NCBI RefSeq assembly: GCF_000423665.1
Contig: NZ_AUIK01000001.1
Span: forward strand, 400,669 to 464,668
Length of the DNA stretch: 64,000 bases
Direction: 5' to 3'
From: Solirubrobacter soli DSM 22325
GTDB lineage: Bacteria; Actinomycetota; Thermoleophilia; Solirubrobacterales; Solirubrobacteraceae
Positions 1-7,007 of this stretch are shown here, piece after piece. The notes beneath the pieces were generated by a model that did no database searches, was not told where the DNA came from, and saw only the letters and a list, made by a program, of their open reading frames with translations. Each line of letters begins with the position of its first letter. Positions within the stretch are counted from its first letter, which is position 1. Position numbers and translations under genes: made by a program.

Positions 1-1632
1 GTCGCAGCCCAGGTTGGCCTGGGTGACGTGGTCGGCGAACAGCTGTGTGTATCCGCGCCTAGCGTGGCGGGGGCGTGGGGTCCACGACGCGCGGCGGGAG
101 GACAACTCCTCCTCCGAGACCAGTAGCTCGATCCTTCGCGCGGGCACATCCAAGGCGATCTCGTCGCCCGTCTGGACCAGTGCCAAAGGACCGCCGACGA
201 ACGCCTCGGGCGCGACGTGCAACACACACGTGCCGTACGACGTTCCGCTCATGCGGGCGTCGCTGATCCGGACCATGTCACGCACGCCCTGCTCCAGCAG
301 CTTCTTGGGGATCGGGAGCATCCCCCACTCGGGCATGCCGGGGGCGCCCAACGGCCCCGCGTTGCGCAGGACCAGCACGGACGAAGCGTCGACGTCCAGC
401 CCAGGGTCATCGATGCGGGCGTTCATGTCGTCGTAGTCCTCGAAGACCACAGCTCGGCCGCGGTGCACCAGCAGATCCGGGTCTGCGGCGGAGTGTTTGA
501 TCACGCAGCCGTCGGGGGCCAGAGAACCGCGGAGGATCGCCAGACCCGCCTCCTCCCGGACCGGATTCGACCGCGGACGGATGACGTCGTCGTCGAAGAC
601 CTCCGCGCCGGCCAGATTCGCGACGACGGTCTGCCCCGACACGGTCATGACGTCGTGCAGGTCCAGCCGCGCCATCAGCGCCCGCAACCCACCCGCCTCG
701 AAGAAGTCCTGCATCAGGTACTTCCCACTCGGCCGGATGTTGGCGAGCACCGGAACGCCCCGCGAGAGCTCGTCGAAGCGGTCCAACGACAACGGGACGC
801 CGGCACGTCCGGCCATCGCGATCAGGTGGATGACCGCGTTGGTCGACCCGCCCAACGCGAGCACCACGGTGATCGCGTTCTCGAACGACTCGACCGTGAG
901 GGGCGAAGCAGGCAAAGAGACGATCCTGCGCCCCGACTCGACCGCCATGCGCGGGTGATCGCTGTCCGCAGCGGGGATCGACGCCGCGCCCGGGAGCGTC
1001 ACACCGAGCGCCTCAGCGGCCGAAGTCATCGTCGACGCCGTCCCCATCGTCATGCAGTGCCCGGGGGTCGAAGCGATCCGCTCCTCGATCTCATCCCAGT
1101 CCGCCTGCGTGATGTTCCCGGCGCGCAGCTCGGCCCAGTACTTCCACACATCGGACCCAGAGCCCAACGTGACCCCTCGCCAGCGCGCCCGCATCATCGG
1201 CCCGCACGGCACGAAGATGAACGGCATCCCGACCGAGATCGCGCCCATGATCAGGCCGGGCGTCGTCTTGTCGCACCCGCCCAACAACACGGCGCCGTCG
1301 AAGGGGTAGGACCGCAGGAGCTCCTCGGTCTCCATCGCGAGCAGATTGCGATAGAGCATCGTCGAGGGCTTCATGAACGGCTCGCTCAGCGAGATCGCCG
1401 GGACCTCGACCGGGAAGCCTCCCGCCTGCCAGACGCCCCGCTTGACCGACTCGGCGCGGTCGCGCAGATGCGTGTGACAGGGGTTGATCTCGGACCACGT
1501 GTTGACGACCGCGATCACCGGCTTGCCGGCGAAATCCTCCCGGTCGTAGCCCATCTGGAAGGTCCGCGAGCGGTGGCCAAAGGACCGCAGGTCGTGGACG
1601 CCGTACCAGCGGTGACTGCGAAGCTCCTTCAC
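1..1632 (-). CDS. IlvD/Edd-family dehydratase, probable L-arabinonate-type sugar-acid dehydratase (3' end outside window)
   Basis: The minus-strand frame is open from a GTG at 1632 to the window edge (544 codons); the last codons read ...QANLGCD, so about 15-20 residues are missing. The enzyme removes water from a 2,3-dihydroxy (sugar) acid using a [2Fe-2S] cluster and Mg2+. The three cluster cysteines are visible at Cys52 (NPCHTH), Cys120 (GGCDKTTPG) and Cys193 (HCMTMGTASTM), with the carbamylated-lysine position at Lys122. The opening (LRSHRWYG...HRSRTFQMGY) and the late RMSGTSYG motif match L-arabinonate/xylonate dehydratases better than the branched-chain enzyme IlvD. It is divergent from an RraA-family gene whose start lies only 15 bp away, which suggests a shared sugar-acid catabolic role. 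The exact substrate is not provable from sequence. Confidence 0.9.
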   Translation of the reverse strand, partial: MKELRSHRWYGVHDLRSFGHRSRTFQMGYDREDFAGKPVIAVVNTWSEINPCHTHLRDRAESVKRGVWQAGGFPVEVPAISLSEPFMKPSTMLYRNLLAMETEELLRSYPFDGAVLLGGCDKTTPGLIMGAISVGMPFIFVPCGPMMRARWRGVTLGSGSDVWKYWAELRAGNITQADWDEIEERIASTPGHCMTMGTASTMTSAAEALGVTLPGAASIPAADSDHPRMAVESGRRIVSLPASPLTVESFENAITVVLALGGSTNAVIHLIAMAGRAGVPLSLDRFDELSRGVPVLANIRPSGKYLMQDFFEAGGLRALMARLDLHDVMTVSGQTVVANLAGAEVFDDDVIRPRSNPVREEAGLAILRGSLAPDGCVIKHSAADPDLLVHRGRAVVFEDYDDMNARIDDPGLDVDASSVLVLRNAGPLGAPGMPEWGMLPIPKKLLEQGVRDMVRISDARMSGTSYGTCVLHVAPEAFVGGPLALVQTGDEIALDVPARRIELLVSEEELSSRRASWTPRPRHARRGYTQLFADHVTQANLGCD

Positions 1633-1647
1633 ACCCGCAATCCTGTC

Positions 1648-2346
1648 ATGGCCATGGATCGCACCCTCGAGCTCCTGAAGTCGGTCTCTACAGCCACGAT
1701 CACGACGCAGCTGCTCCAGCGCGGGCTGCGCAACGTCTTTCTGGAGGGCGTCAAACCCGTCACGCCGCACCGGATGGCGGGACCCGCCTTCACGCTTCGG
1801 TACATCCCCGCGCGGGAGGACATCGACACGCTCGACGTCTTCAAGGACTACGACCACCCGCAGCGGGCGGCGATCGAACAGGTGCCGCCGGGACACGTCC
1901 TCGTCATGGACTGCCGCGGGCAGAAGCGGGCGGCGAGCGCCGGCGGGATCTTGCTGACGCGCCTACAGGCGCGACGGGCGGGCGGTCTCGTGACGGACGG
2001 TGCGCTGAGAGATACGCCCGAGATCTCGAAGCTCGGCATCCCGGTGTTCGCGCAGGATGCCTCGCCGACGACGAACCTCGTCCAACATCACGCGACCGAC
2101 ATCAACGTGCCGATCGGCTGCGCCGAGGTGCCGATCTACCCGGGCGACATCATGGTCGGCGACGCCGAGGGGGTGGTCTGCATCCCGCGACACCTGGCGG
2201 AGGAGGTGGCGACCGCGGCTCGCGAGCAGGAGAAGCTCGAGCGCTTCATCCAGTACGAGGTCTCCAACGGCGCACCGCTGCGCGGGACGTACCCGCCGGA
2301 CGAGGACACGCTCGAGCGCTATCGCGAGTCGCCGTTCTCGCGTTAA
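1648..2346 (+). CDS. RraA-family protein (HMG/CHA aldolase-like fold)
   Basis: A 232-residue protein starting at the ATG of MAMDRTLELL; a second ATG follows two codons later and the frame upstream of 1648 is only the shadow of the opposite gene. It carries the RraA/4-hydroxy-4-methyl-2-oxoglutarate aldolase fold: PPGHVLVMDCRG, then the GGLVTDGALRD motif that in aldolases of this family holds the catalytic Arg-Asp pair, and NVPIGCAEVPIYPGD and VGDAEGVVCIP at the end. Members labelled ribonuclease activity regulator RraA are common beside sugar-acid dehydratases, as here, so a role in 2-keto-acid metabolism is more likely than RNase E inhibition. Divergent from the dehydratase gene, with almost no room for separate promoters. 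Confidence 0.85.
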   Translation: MAMDRTLELLKSVSTATITTQLLQRGLRNVFLEGVKPVTPHRMAGPAFTLRYIPAREDIDTLDVFKDYDHPQRAAIEQVPPGHVLVMDCRGQKRAASAGGILLTRLQARRAGGLVTDGALRDTPEISKLGIPVFAQDASPTTNLVQHHATDINVPIGCAEVPIYPGDIMVGDAEGVVCIPRHLAEEVATAAREQEKLERFIQYEVSNGAPLRGTYPPDEDTLERYRESPFSR

Positions 2347-2400
2347 GGAACTCGTCAGCTCCTGCTCAGCTTTCGCACAGGGTTCTCGCCGACACTAGGT

Positions 2401-2580
2401 CTCGTGCTGAAGCGAACCCTCCCTCCGCTCCCCAGCCAGGCCTCGGCCGGCCACGCGCAAGTACCGGCCGCCGACGCCCGTGTCCCCCGGTAGCGCAACC
2501 GCAGACACCCCTCATAACGGAGCTGACCACTCCACTGCCGCCGAGCCCGCCTGACCAGCGAGCTCGGCTGCGTTAAGGGG
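2401..2580. repeat. Structured-RNA-like repeat, copy 1 (divergent)
   Basis: The most diverged of five related copies. It opens with GTGCTGAAGCGAACC followed by a C-rich tract. Hairpin P1 is CGGT-AGCGCA-ACCG (2488-2501), hairpin P2 is GGAG-CTGACCA-CTCC (2519-2533), and a third hairpin pairs GCCGAGC with GCTCGGC (2540-2568), followed by CTGCGTTAAGGGG. The P1 and P2 loops are identical to the other copies while the stems differ but still pair. No open reading frame is shared between copies, so an RNA or protein-binding role is more likely than coding. The strand cannot be fixed because the hairpins are palindromic. Confidence 0.7.
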
Positions 2581-2660
2581 CTGGCCTCACCGTCGGGGGC
2601 GGTGAACCGCACCTCGGTTCACCGGCGAGCACCCTGAAGCGGGCTGTCTCCGGCGGGCAA

Positions 2661-2860
2661 GATTCGCCTCGTGCTGAAGCGAACCTCCTCCCCGCTCCCC
2701 AGCCAGGCCTCGGCCGCCAATGCGCTTCTACCGGCGGTCGACGCACGCGGACACGGCAGCGCAGCCGTGAACGCCACGCAGCGTTGGCGCTGACCACGCC
2801 AGACGCTTCATCTCTCTCATTGCAGAGCAGCCGCCAATAGGCGGCTGAACTGCGTTCTGT
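2661..2860. repeat. Structured-RNA-like repeat, copy 2 (upstream of first duplicated gene)
   Basis: Begins GATTCGCCTCGTGCTGAAGC and contains CTGAAGCGAACCTCCTCCCC, a pyrimidine tract complementary to a Shine-Dalgarno. P1 is CACGGC-AGCGCA-GCCGTG (2752-2769), P2 is GGCG-CTGACCA-CGCC (2786-2800) extended by GCGT/ACGC outside, and the end hairpin is CAGCCGCC-AATA-GGCGGCTG (2828-2847). Relative to copies 3 and 4, P1 carries a T:A to C:G double change that keeps the pair. A further ~40 bp of similarity also precedes copy 2. The repeat ends about 80 bp before the first of the two duplicated genes. Confidence 0.75.
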
Positions 2861-2938
2861 GCCAAAACTGCAACGACTCTGCATCAATTCACGCGCGGCG
2901 CGTGGGTGCTCGGCGGATCCCGTGAGAACGTGGTCGCC

Positions 2939-3502
2939 ATGGAAGAGATCGTCGCCGTGAAGGACCGGACCGCCCTGCTCCGCGAGGGCATCGCCGTCGT
3001 CGATGCGGAGGTCAAGGACGGGCGCCTGCTCGTCGAGGTCACGGGCGCGCCGGACGAGCGTGTGCGCCAGGTCGTGGGCGATCGCTTCGGGCCGGGAACG
3101 CGCGTGACCGTGGTCGACGACCTTCCACGGCGCCTCTACGCACGCCCAGCCGTCGGCCACAAGGAGCGCGAAGAGAAGCGGCTGCAGCTCCGATACGTGA
3201 TCTGGCCCGATGAGCACATCGGGGACATCTTCGTCGAGGAGGACGAGGACAGCGTGGTCGTGCTCGGGATGATCTGCGTCTCCGCGGCCTGCGAGGACGG
3301 CGAGCCGACGGAGGTGCCCACGCACGTCTACCTCGAAGAGCCGCTGCGCAGCCGCCTCGTGATCGACGGCTGCAGCGGCGAGGTCGTGCCGTACAAGAAC
3401 GTCTGGGACGACATCGAGGAGTCCGAGACGGCCACCCTCGAAGGGCGCTTCTTGAACCTCCTGCGCACCGGGGCGGAGAGCCGCCCTGCCGAGGGCGGCT
3501 GA
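2939..3502 (+). CDS. Uncharacterised protein, first of a tandem duplicated pair
   Basis: A 187-residue acidic, soluble protein with no signal peptide or membrane segment. I do not recognise its family. The ATG at 2939 is chosen because the sequence just upstream (GTGAGAACGTGG...GCC) and the first codons (MEEIVAVKDR / MDEIVGAQDR) align with the paralogue at 3829-4329. Shared blocks are EGI-VVDA, LEVTG--DERV, EKRLQLRYVIWPDEHIGDI, EDEDSVVVLG and PTHVYLEEPL, and YKNVWDDIE near the end. The HVYLEEP string also occurs in the HesB-like protein encoded at 4643-4969, which may mean distant kinship. Gene and upstream repeat were duplicated as one ~0.9-kb unit. The C-terminus is ~18 residues longer than in the paralogue. 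Confidence 0.75.
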   Translation: MEEIVAVKDRTALLREGIAVVDAEVKDGRLLVEVTGAPDERVRQVVGDRFGPGTRVTVVDDLPRRLYARPAVGHKEREEKRLQLRYVIWPDEHIGDIFVEEDEDSVVVLGMICVSAACEDGEPTEVPTHVYLEEPLRSRLVIDGCSGEVVPYKNVWDDIEESETATLEGRFLNLLRTGAESRPAEGG

Positions 3503-3556
3503 CCGCACTGCGATTCACCGGCTGGCGCCCTCAAGCGCCCGGTCTCGGGCGGGCAA

Positions 3557-3750
3557 GATTCGCCTCGTGCTGAAGCGAACCTCCTCCCCGCTCAACAGCC
3601 AGGCCTCGGCCGCCAATGCGCTTTCACCGGCGGTCGACGCTCGCGGACATGGCAGCGCAGCCATGAACGCCCACACACGTTGGCGCTGACCACGCCGAAC
3701 GTCTCCTCAAATGCAGAACAGCCGCCAACAGGCGGCTGAACTGCGTTCTG
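3557..3750. repeat. Structured-RNA-like repeat, copy 3 (between the duplicated genes)
   Basis: Begins GATTCGCCTCGTGCTGAAGC. P1 is CATGGC-AGCGCA-GCCATG (3648-3665), P2 is GGCG-CTGACCA-CGCC (3682-3696) extended by ACGTT/AACGT with one bulged base, and the end hairpin is CAGCCGCC-AACA-GGCGGCTG (3719-3738). About 45 bp before it (from 3511) and ~80 bp after it (to the next start codon) are also shared with the corresponding places around copy 2, consistent with tandem duplication of repeat plus gene. Confidence 0.75.
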
Positions 3751-3828
3751 TGCCAAAACTGCAACGACTCTGCAGCAATTCACGCGCGGTCGCGGTGGGT
3801 CGGCGGAACCCGTGAGAACGTGGCTGCC

Positions 3829-4329
3829 ATGGACGAAATCGTTGGCGCGCAAGACCGCGCCGCCCTTTTCCGGCAAGGGATCACCATCGTGGACGCGCGC
3901 CGCGAGGACGGGAAGCTCCGCCTGGAGGTCACCGGCGGAGATGACGAGCGCGTGATCGGCGAGATCCGTGCCCGATTCGGCGCTGACACACAGGTCGCGG
4001 TCCGCGACGCGTATCCGCGGCAGCTGTGCGTGACCCGATGCGCCGGCTACATGGAACGCGAGCCGAAACGACTGCAGCTTCGGTGGGTGCTGTGGCCGAA
4101 CGAGACGATCGCGGACATCGTGGTCGTCGAGGACGACGAGTCAGTGGTCGTCCTCGGTCTGAAGTCCGTCTCGTTCGAGCGGACGGACGATGACCCCTGC
4201 GAGTGCCCGACGCACGTGTACCTGGAGCAGCCGCTCGGCGACCGGACGGTCTACGACGCGTGCGGCGGTGACGAGATCCGATACAAGAACGTCTACGACG
4301 AGATCAAGGCGCGAATGGCCGGCATCTGA
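3829..4329 (+). CDS. Uncharacterised protein, second of a tandem duplicated pair
   Basis: A 166-residue soluble, acidic protein paralogous to the one at 2939-3502 over nearly its whole length; roughly half the residues agree by eye. It starts at the ATG of MDEIVGAQDR; an in-frame GTG nine bases earlier is possible. Conserved segments are the VDARREDGKLRLEVTGG block, EREPKRLQLRWVLWPNETI, VVEDDESVVVLGL and PTHVYLEQPL, ending YKNVYDEIKARM. Cysteines differ between the paralogues (here QLCVTRC and DPCECPTH), so a conserved metal site is unlikely. No function can be assigned. Both genes are followed and preceded by copies of the same non-coding repeat. Confidence 0.75.
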   Translation: MDEIVGAQDRAALFRQGITIVDARREDGKLRLEVTGGDDERVIGEIRARFGADTQVAVRDAYPRQLCVTRCAGYMEREPKRLQLRWVLWPNETIADIVVVEDDESVVVLGLKSVSFERTDDDPCECPTHVYLEQPLGDRTVYDACGGDEIRYKNVYDEIKARMAGI

Positions 4330-4419
4330 TCCGCGGCGACCAGCCGCACGCCGACGGGCGGTTGACCGCACGTGCACTCACCGGCTGGCGCCCTCCAGCG
4401 CGCGGTCCGCGGCAGGCAA

Positions 4420-4615
4420 GATTCGCCTCGTGCTGAAGCGAACCTCCTCCCCGCTCCCCAGCCAGGCCTCGGCCGCCAATGCGCTCTCACCGGCGGTCGA
4501 CGCTCGCGGACATGGCAGCGCAGCCATGAACGCCCACACACGTTGGCGCTGACCACGCCGAACGTCTCTCTCAAATGCAGAACAGCCGCCAACAGGCGGC
4601 TGAACTGCGTTAAGG
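4420..4615. repeat. Structured-RNA-like repeat, copy 4
   Basis: Nearly identical to copy 3: the C-rich box GAACCTCCTCCCCGCTCCCC, P1 CATGGC-AGCGCA-GCCATG (4511-4528), P2 GGCG-CTGACCA-CGCC (4545-4559), and the end hairpin CAGCCGCC-AACA-GGCGGCTG (4583-4602). It then switches to CTGCGTTAAGGGG, the same tail as copy 1, rather than the CTGCGTTCTGTGCC tail of copies 2 and 3. It separates the second duplicated gene from the convergent HesB-like gene. Confidence 0.75.
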
Positions 4616-4642
4616 GGACGCGGTGTGGGTGCGAGGCGAGGC

Positions 4643-4969
4643 TCAGACGCCCGGGGCGTTGCCGTTCGAGCTGCCCGGGTCCGGCGTGGCGTCGAGGAGC
4701 GCGAATCGCACCTGGGTGCCGTCGAACTGGGCGTCGAGGATCTTGTCGTCGAGGGCGGCGGCGACCGGTTCCTCGAGGTAGACGTGGGCCCCGCCTTGGT
4801 CGACGGTCTGGTCGGTCGGCCGGGGCTCGGCCGCGAGGCTGATCTCTAGCGGCGTGCCCTGCGGCGTCGGCGACCCGACCGAGATCCGGAGCCCGGGGTC
4901 GGGCTCGAGCCCAGAGCCGACAGAGAGTTGCCGGACTGCCTCCGCCGCGTTGTCGGTGATCGTCAGCAT
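4643..4969 (-). CDS. HesB/IscA-like protein without cysteines
   Basis: A 108-residue protein beginning MLTITDNAAEAVRQL, with GLRIS and HVYLEEPVAAALDDKILDA, the pattern of the HesB/IscA iron-sulfur assembly fold. The three cysteines that bind iron or the cluster in canonical A-type carriers are absent; the protein has no cysteine at all. It is therefore a cysteine-free HesB-like protein, a type frequent in actinobacteria and of unknown function, and not a demonstrated cluster carrier. It sits convergently after the duplicated gene pair, separated by repeat copy 4. The ATG start gives the expected family length. Confidence 0.8.
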   Translation of the reverse strand: MLTITDNAAEAVRQLSVGSGLEPDPGLRISVGSPTPQGTPLEISLAAEPRPTDQTVDQGGAHVYLEEPVAAALDDKILDAQFDGTQVRFALLDATPDPGSSNGNAPGV

Positions 4970-5054
4970 CGACGTTCCCTTCGTGTCGTTGGCGTCAACC
5001 CACGGCTACCACGATGGAGGCGACGAGGACCCGCGAACGTCGCATGACTGACCA

Positions 5055-5415
5055 CCGCGCGGCGCGGCGCGGCAGCGGGGTCGGCGGCGCAGCGGGGCGG
5101 CGCGGCGCGGGGCGGAGCGGGGCGGCGCGGCGCGGTCCGGGGCGTGCGACGCGGCGGCGCGGCGCGGCGGCGCGGGGCGCGGCGCGGGGCGGCGCGGGGC
5201 GGAGCGGGGCGGCGCGGCGCGGGGCGGCGCGCGGCGCGGCGGCGCGGGGCGTGCGACGCGGCGGCGCGGGGCGGTCCGGGGCGCGCGGCGCGGCGGCGCG
5301 CGGCGCGGCGCGGCGGCGCGGGGCGGCGCGGCGGCGCGGGGCGGCGCGGCGGCGCGGGGCGGCGCGGCGGCGCGGGGCGGCGCGGCGGTGCGGCGCGGCG
5401 GCGTGGGTGGGGGTG
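5055..5415. repeat. Extreme G+C low-complexity tract with 18-bp tandem repeats
   Basis: About 360 bp composed almost only of G and C, built from GCGGC and GCGGGG words. At 5311-5382 the 18-bp unit CGGCGGCGCGGGGCGGCG occurs four times in a row without change. Every frame is open on both strands and would encode only Ala/Arg/Gly/Pro runs, so no gene is called. With the flanking DNA (4970-5054 and 5416-5499) this is a 500-bp gene-free stretch. The G runs could form strong secondary structure or G-quadruplexes. Confidence 0.85.
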
Positions 5416-5499
5416 AGCCGCCAGCGGTCCGGCGGGTAGCCCCACCCACGTTCACCGGCGAGCACCATCAAGAAGCGAGCGGCAAGAGAGCAAGCTGTG

Positions 5500-5670
5500 A
5501 AACGTGCTGAAGCGAACCTCCTCCCCGCTCTCCAGCCAGGCCTCGACCGCCTATCACGCGCTCTCATCCGCGGTCGACGCTCGGACTCTCGGCAGCGCAG
5601 CCAAGGGCTCCATCAGCGTTGGTGCTGACCACACCGGCGCGTACATCTTCTAGAGACAGAACTCCCTGCA
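5500..5670. repeat. Structured-RNA-like repeat, copy 5
   Basis: Begins with GTGCTGAAGCGAACCTCCTC after a diverged 5' part. P1 is CTCGGC-AGCGCA-GCCAAG (5588-5605, one mismatch) and P2 is GGTG-CTGACCA-CACC (5621-5635), where the C:G pair of the other copies is replaced by T:A. A different strong hairpin (5675-5705) stands where the other copies have the end hairpin. This copy lies between the G+C tract and the GNAT gene. Confidence 0.7.
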
Positions 5671-5674
5671 GCGC

Positions 5675-5705
5675 AGCCGAGCCCCGAGTCCCCCGGGGCT
5701 CGGCT
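5675..5705. terminator. Strong GC hairpin, terminator-like
   Basis: AGCCGAGCCCC (5675-5685) pairs perfectly with GGGGCTCGGCT (5695-5705) around a 9-nt loop. No T-run follows. It closes repeat copy 5 and precedes the GNAT gene by ~30 bp, so it may terminate a transcript of the repeat. Confidence 0.6.
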
Positions 5706-5736
5706 TCGCCGCTACCGCCGTATTCTCCGCCGACCG

Positions 5737-6492
5737 ATGGATGACGCGGAGCTGAGATTGCGGCTGTGGGACGGCTTCGCCGCCCTGCAGACGCTGCTCG
5801 GCGGGTCCGCGCGCAATGGGTGGGTGCTGCGCAAGCCCGGGCTGGTCGCGAGCATCGTGCCGAGCGCCCCGGATTCGCCTGCGCTGAATGCCGCGGTGGC
5901 GCTCGATCCGAACGTCGCGGTCGAGGCGCTCCCCGAGCTCGAGATCACCTACGGGGATGCGGGCGTCAGACGGTGGGCGGTGTGGATCGACGGCAACGCC
6001 CGCCACGTCACGACGCAGTTCCGCGAGCAGGGCCTTGCGATCGCCAGCGCGTCCCCCGGCATGGGCGCCTCGATCCAACACCTGGGCATCGACCTCACCA
6101 CGGCGAACGACCGCCCGAACGCGGGACTCAGAACGGTCGGCAGGGTCAATGACCTCGCCTACGGGAACGTCGACGCCCGGCTCGAACGAACCCTGACCAC
6201 GCTGGAAGAAGGCACGCTGCGCGGCTACAAGGCCGATCTGAACGGCGCGCCGGCGGCGGTGGCGCTCGCGCTGCACCACGGCGAGGACTGCGGGGTCTCG
6301 TTCGTCGCGACCGTCCCCCAAGCGAGACGGCACGGGCTGGCGACGCAGGTGATGCGCTCCGCGCTGGCCGACGCCAACCGGCACGGCCTGACCACGATCA
6401 CGCTGCAGGCGACCGAGCTGGGCGAGCGGCTGTACGCGCAGCTGGGACTGAAGCGACTGGGGCCGATGGAGCTGTGGGAGCATCGCCGATGA
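5737..6492 (+). CDS. GNAT-family N-acetyltransferase
   Basis: A 251-residue protein. The C-terminal half (about 140-250) has the GNAT fold, with the acetyl-CoA pyrophosphate-binding segment VPQARRHGLATQVMRSAL and a closing ATELGERLYAQLGLKRLG strand-helix. The N-terminal half has no motif I can name. The ATG at 5737 follows the hairpin at 5675-5705 by ~30 bp. The stop overlaps the next start (ATGA), so it is coupled to the NUDIX gene. The substrate is unknown. Confidence 0.8.
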   Translation: MDDAELRLRLWDGFAALQTLLGGSARNGWVLRKPGLVASIVPSAPDSPALNAAVALDPNVAVEALPELEITYGDAGVRRWAVWIDGNARHVTTQFREQGLAIASASPGMGASIQHLGIDLTTANDRPNAGLRTVGRVNDLAYGNVDARLERTLTTLEEGTLRGYKADLNGAPAAVALALHHGEDCGVSFVATVPQARRHGLATQVMRSALADANRHGLTTITLQATELGERLYAQLGLKRLGPMELWEHRR

Positions 6493-7007
6493 GCCTCAAC
6501 CCCGCGCTCGAGGACATCCACTTCTGCCCGCGCTGCGGCAAGACGCCGACGGTGAACGCACCCCGCAGCATCACCTGCGCCCACTGCGGCTACGGCGCCT
6601 TCTACAACCCGAAGCCGGTGGCGGTGGTCATTCCGGTCACGGAAACGCAAGAGATCATCCTCATGAGAAGGGGCTTCGAACCGCAACGCGGTCACTGGTC
6701 GCTTCCCAGCGGGTTCGTGGACCTCGGAGAGACCGTCGAAACCGCGGCAGTGCGCGAAGTCAAAGAGGAACTGGACCTTCGGGTGGAGATCACGGGCCTC
6801 GTGGGCGTTTATTCGCGTGCAGAGGATCGTACGGTGGTTGTGGTCTACGCGGCCGCCGCGAAGGGCATCCCCTCCACGTCGGAGGAGGCCCTTGAGGTGA
6901 GGGCGTTCGCGCCGATCGATATCCCATGGCAGGACCTGGCTTTCTGGAGCGAAGAGCGCGCATTGGTGGACTACCTTGGCTCAAGGTCAAGGCCCGCGCG
7001 CTCCTGA
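6489..7007 (+). CDS. NUDIX hydrolase with N-terminal zinc ribbon
   Basis: A 172-residue protein that starts at the ATG overlapping the previous stop (ATGA). Residues ~9-30 form a zinc ribbon (CPRCGK...CAHCGYGAFYNP) as in NADH pyrophosphatase-like NUDIX proteins. The NUDIX box is complete: G-x5-E-x7-REV-x-EEL (GFVDLGETVETAAVREVKEE). Such enzymes cleave nucleoside diphosphates linked to another group; the substrate cannot be told. It overlaps the start of the metallophosphoesterase gene by ~80 bp. Confidence 0.85.
   Translation: MSLNPALEDIHFCPRCGKTPTVNAPRSITCAHCGYGAFYNPKPVAVVIPVTETQEIILMRRGFEPQRGHWSLPSGFVDLGETVETAAVREVKEELDLRVEITGLVGVYSRAEDRTVVVVYAAAAKGIPSTSEEALEVRAFAPIDIPWQDLAFWSEERALVDYLGSRSRPARS

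Noticed and set aside
217..1647. N-terminal extension of the RraA-family protein to a 709-residue product
   Set aside because: The extra 477 codons are the antisense of the IlvD-family gene, whose three cluster cysteines and motifs are intact; the RraA domain starts at 1648.
5055..5415. CRISPR array
   Set aside because: The repeats are contiguous without unique spacers and no cas gene is near.
4963..5567. Overlapping open frames encoding Ala-Pro-Arg repeats
   Set aside because: They arise from the G+C tandem tract, which is open in all six frames; composition is not protein-like.
2401..5710. Insertion sequence or MITE as explanation of the five repeats
   Set aside because: No terminal inverted repeats or target-site duplications are visible, and compensatory changes inside the hairpins point to conserved structure instead.
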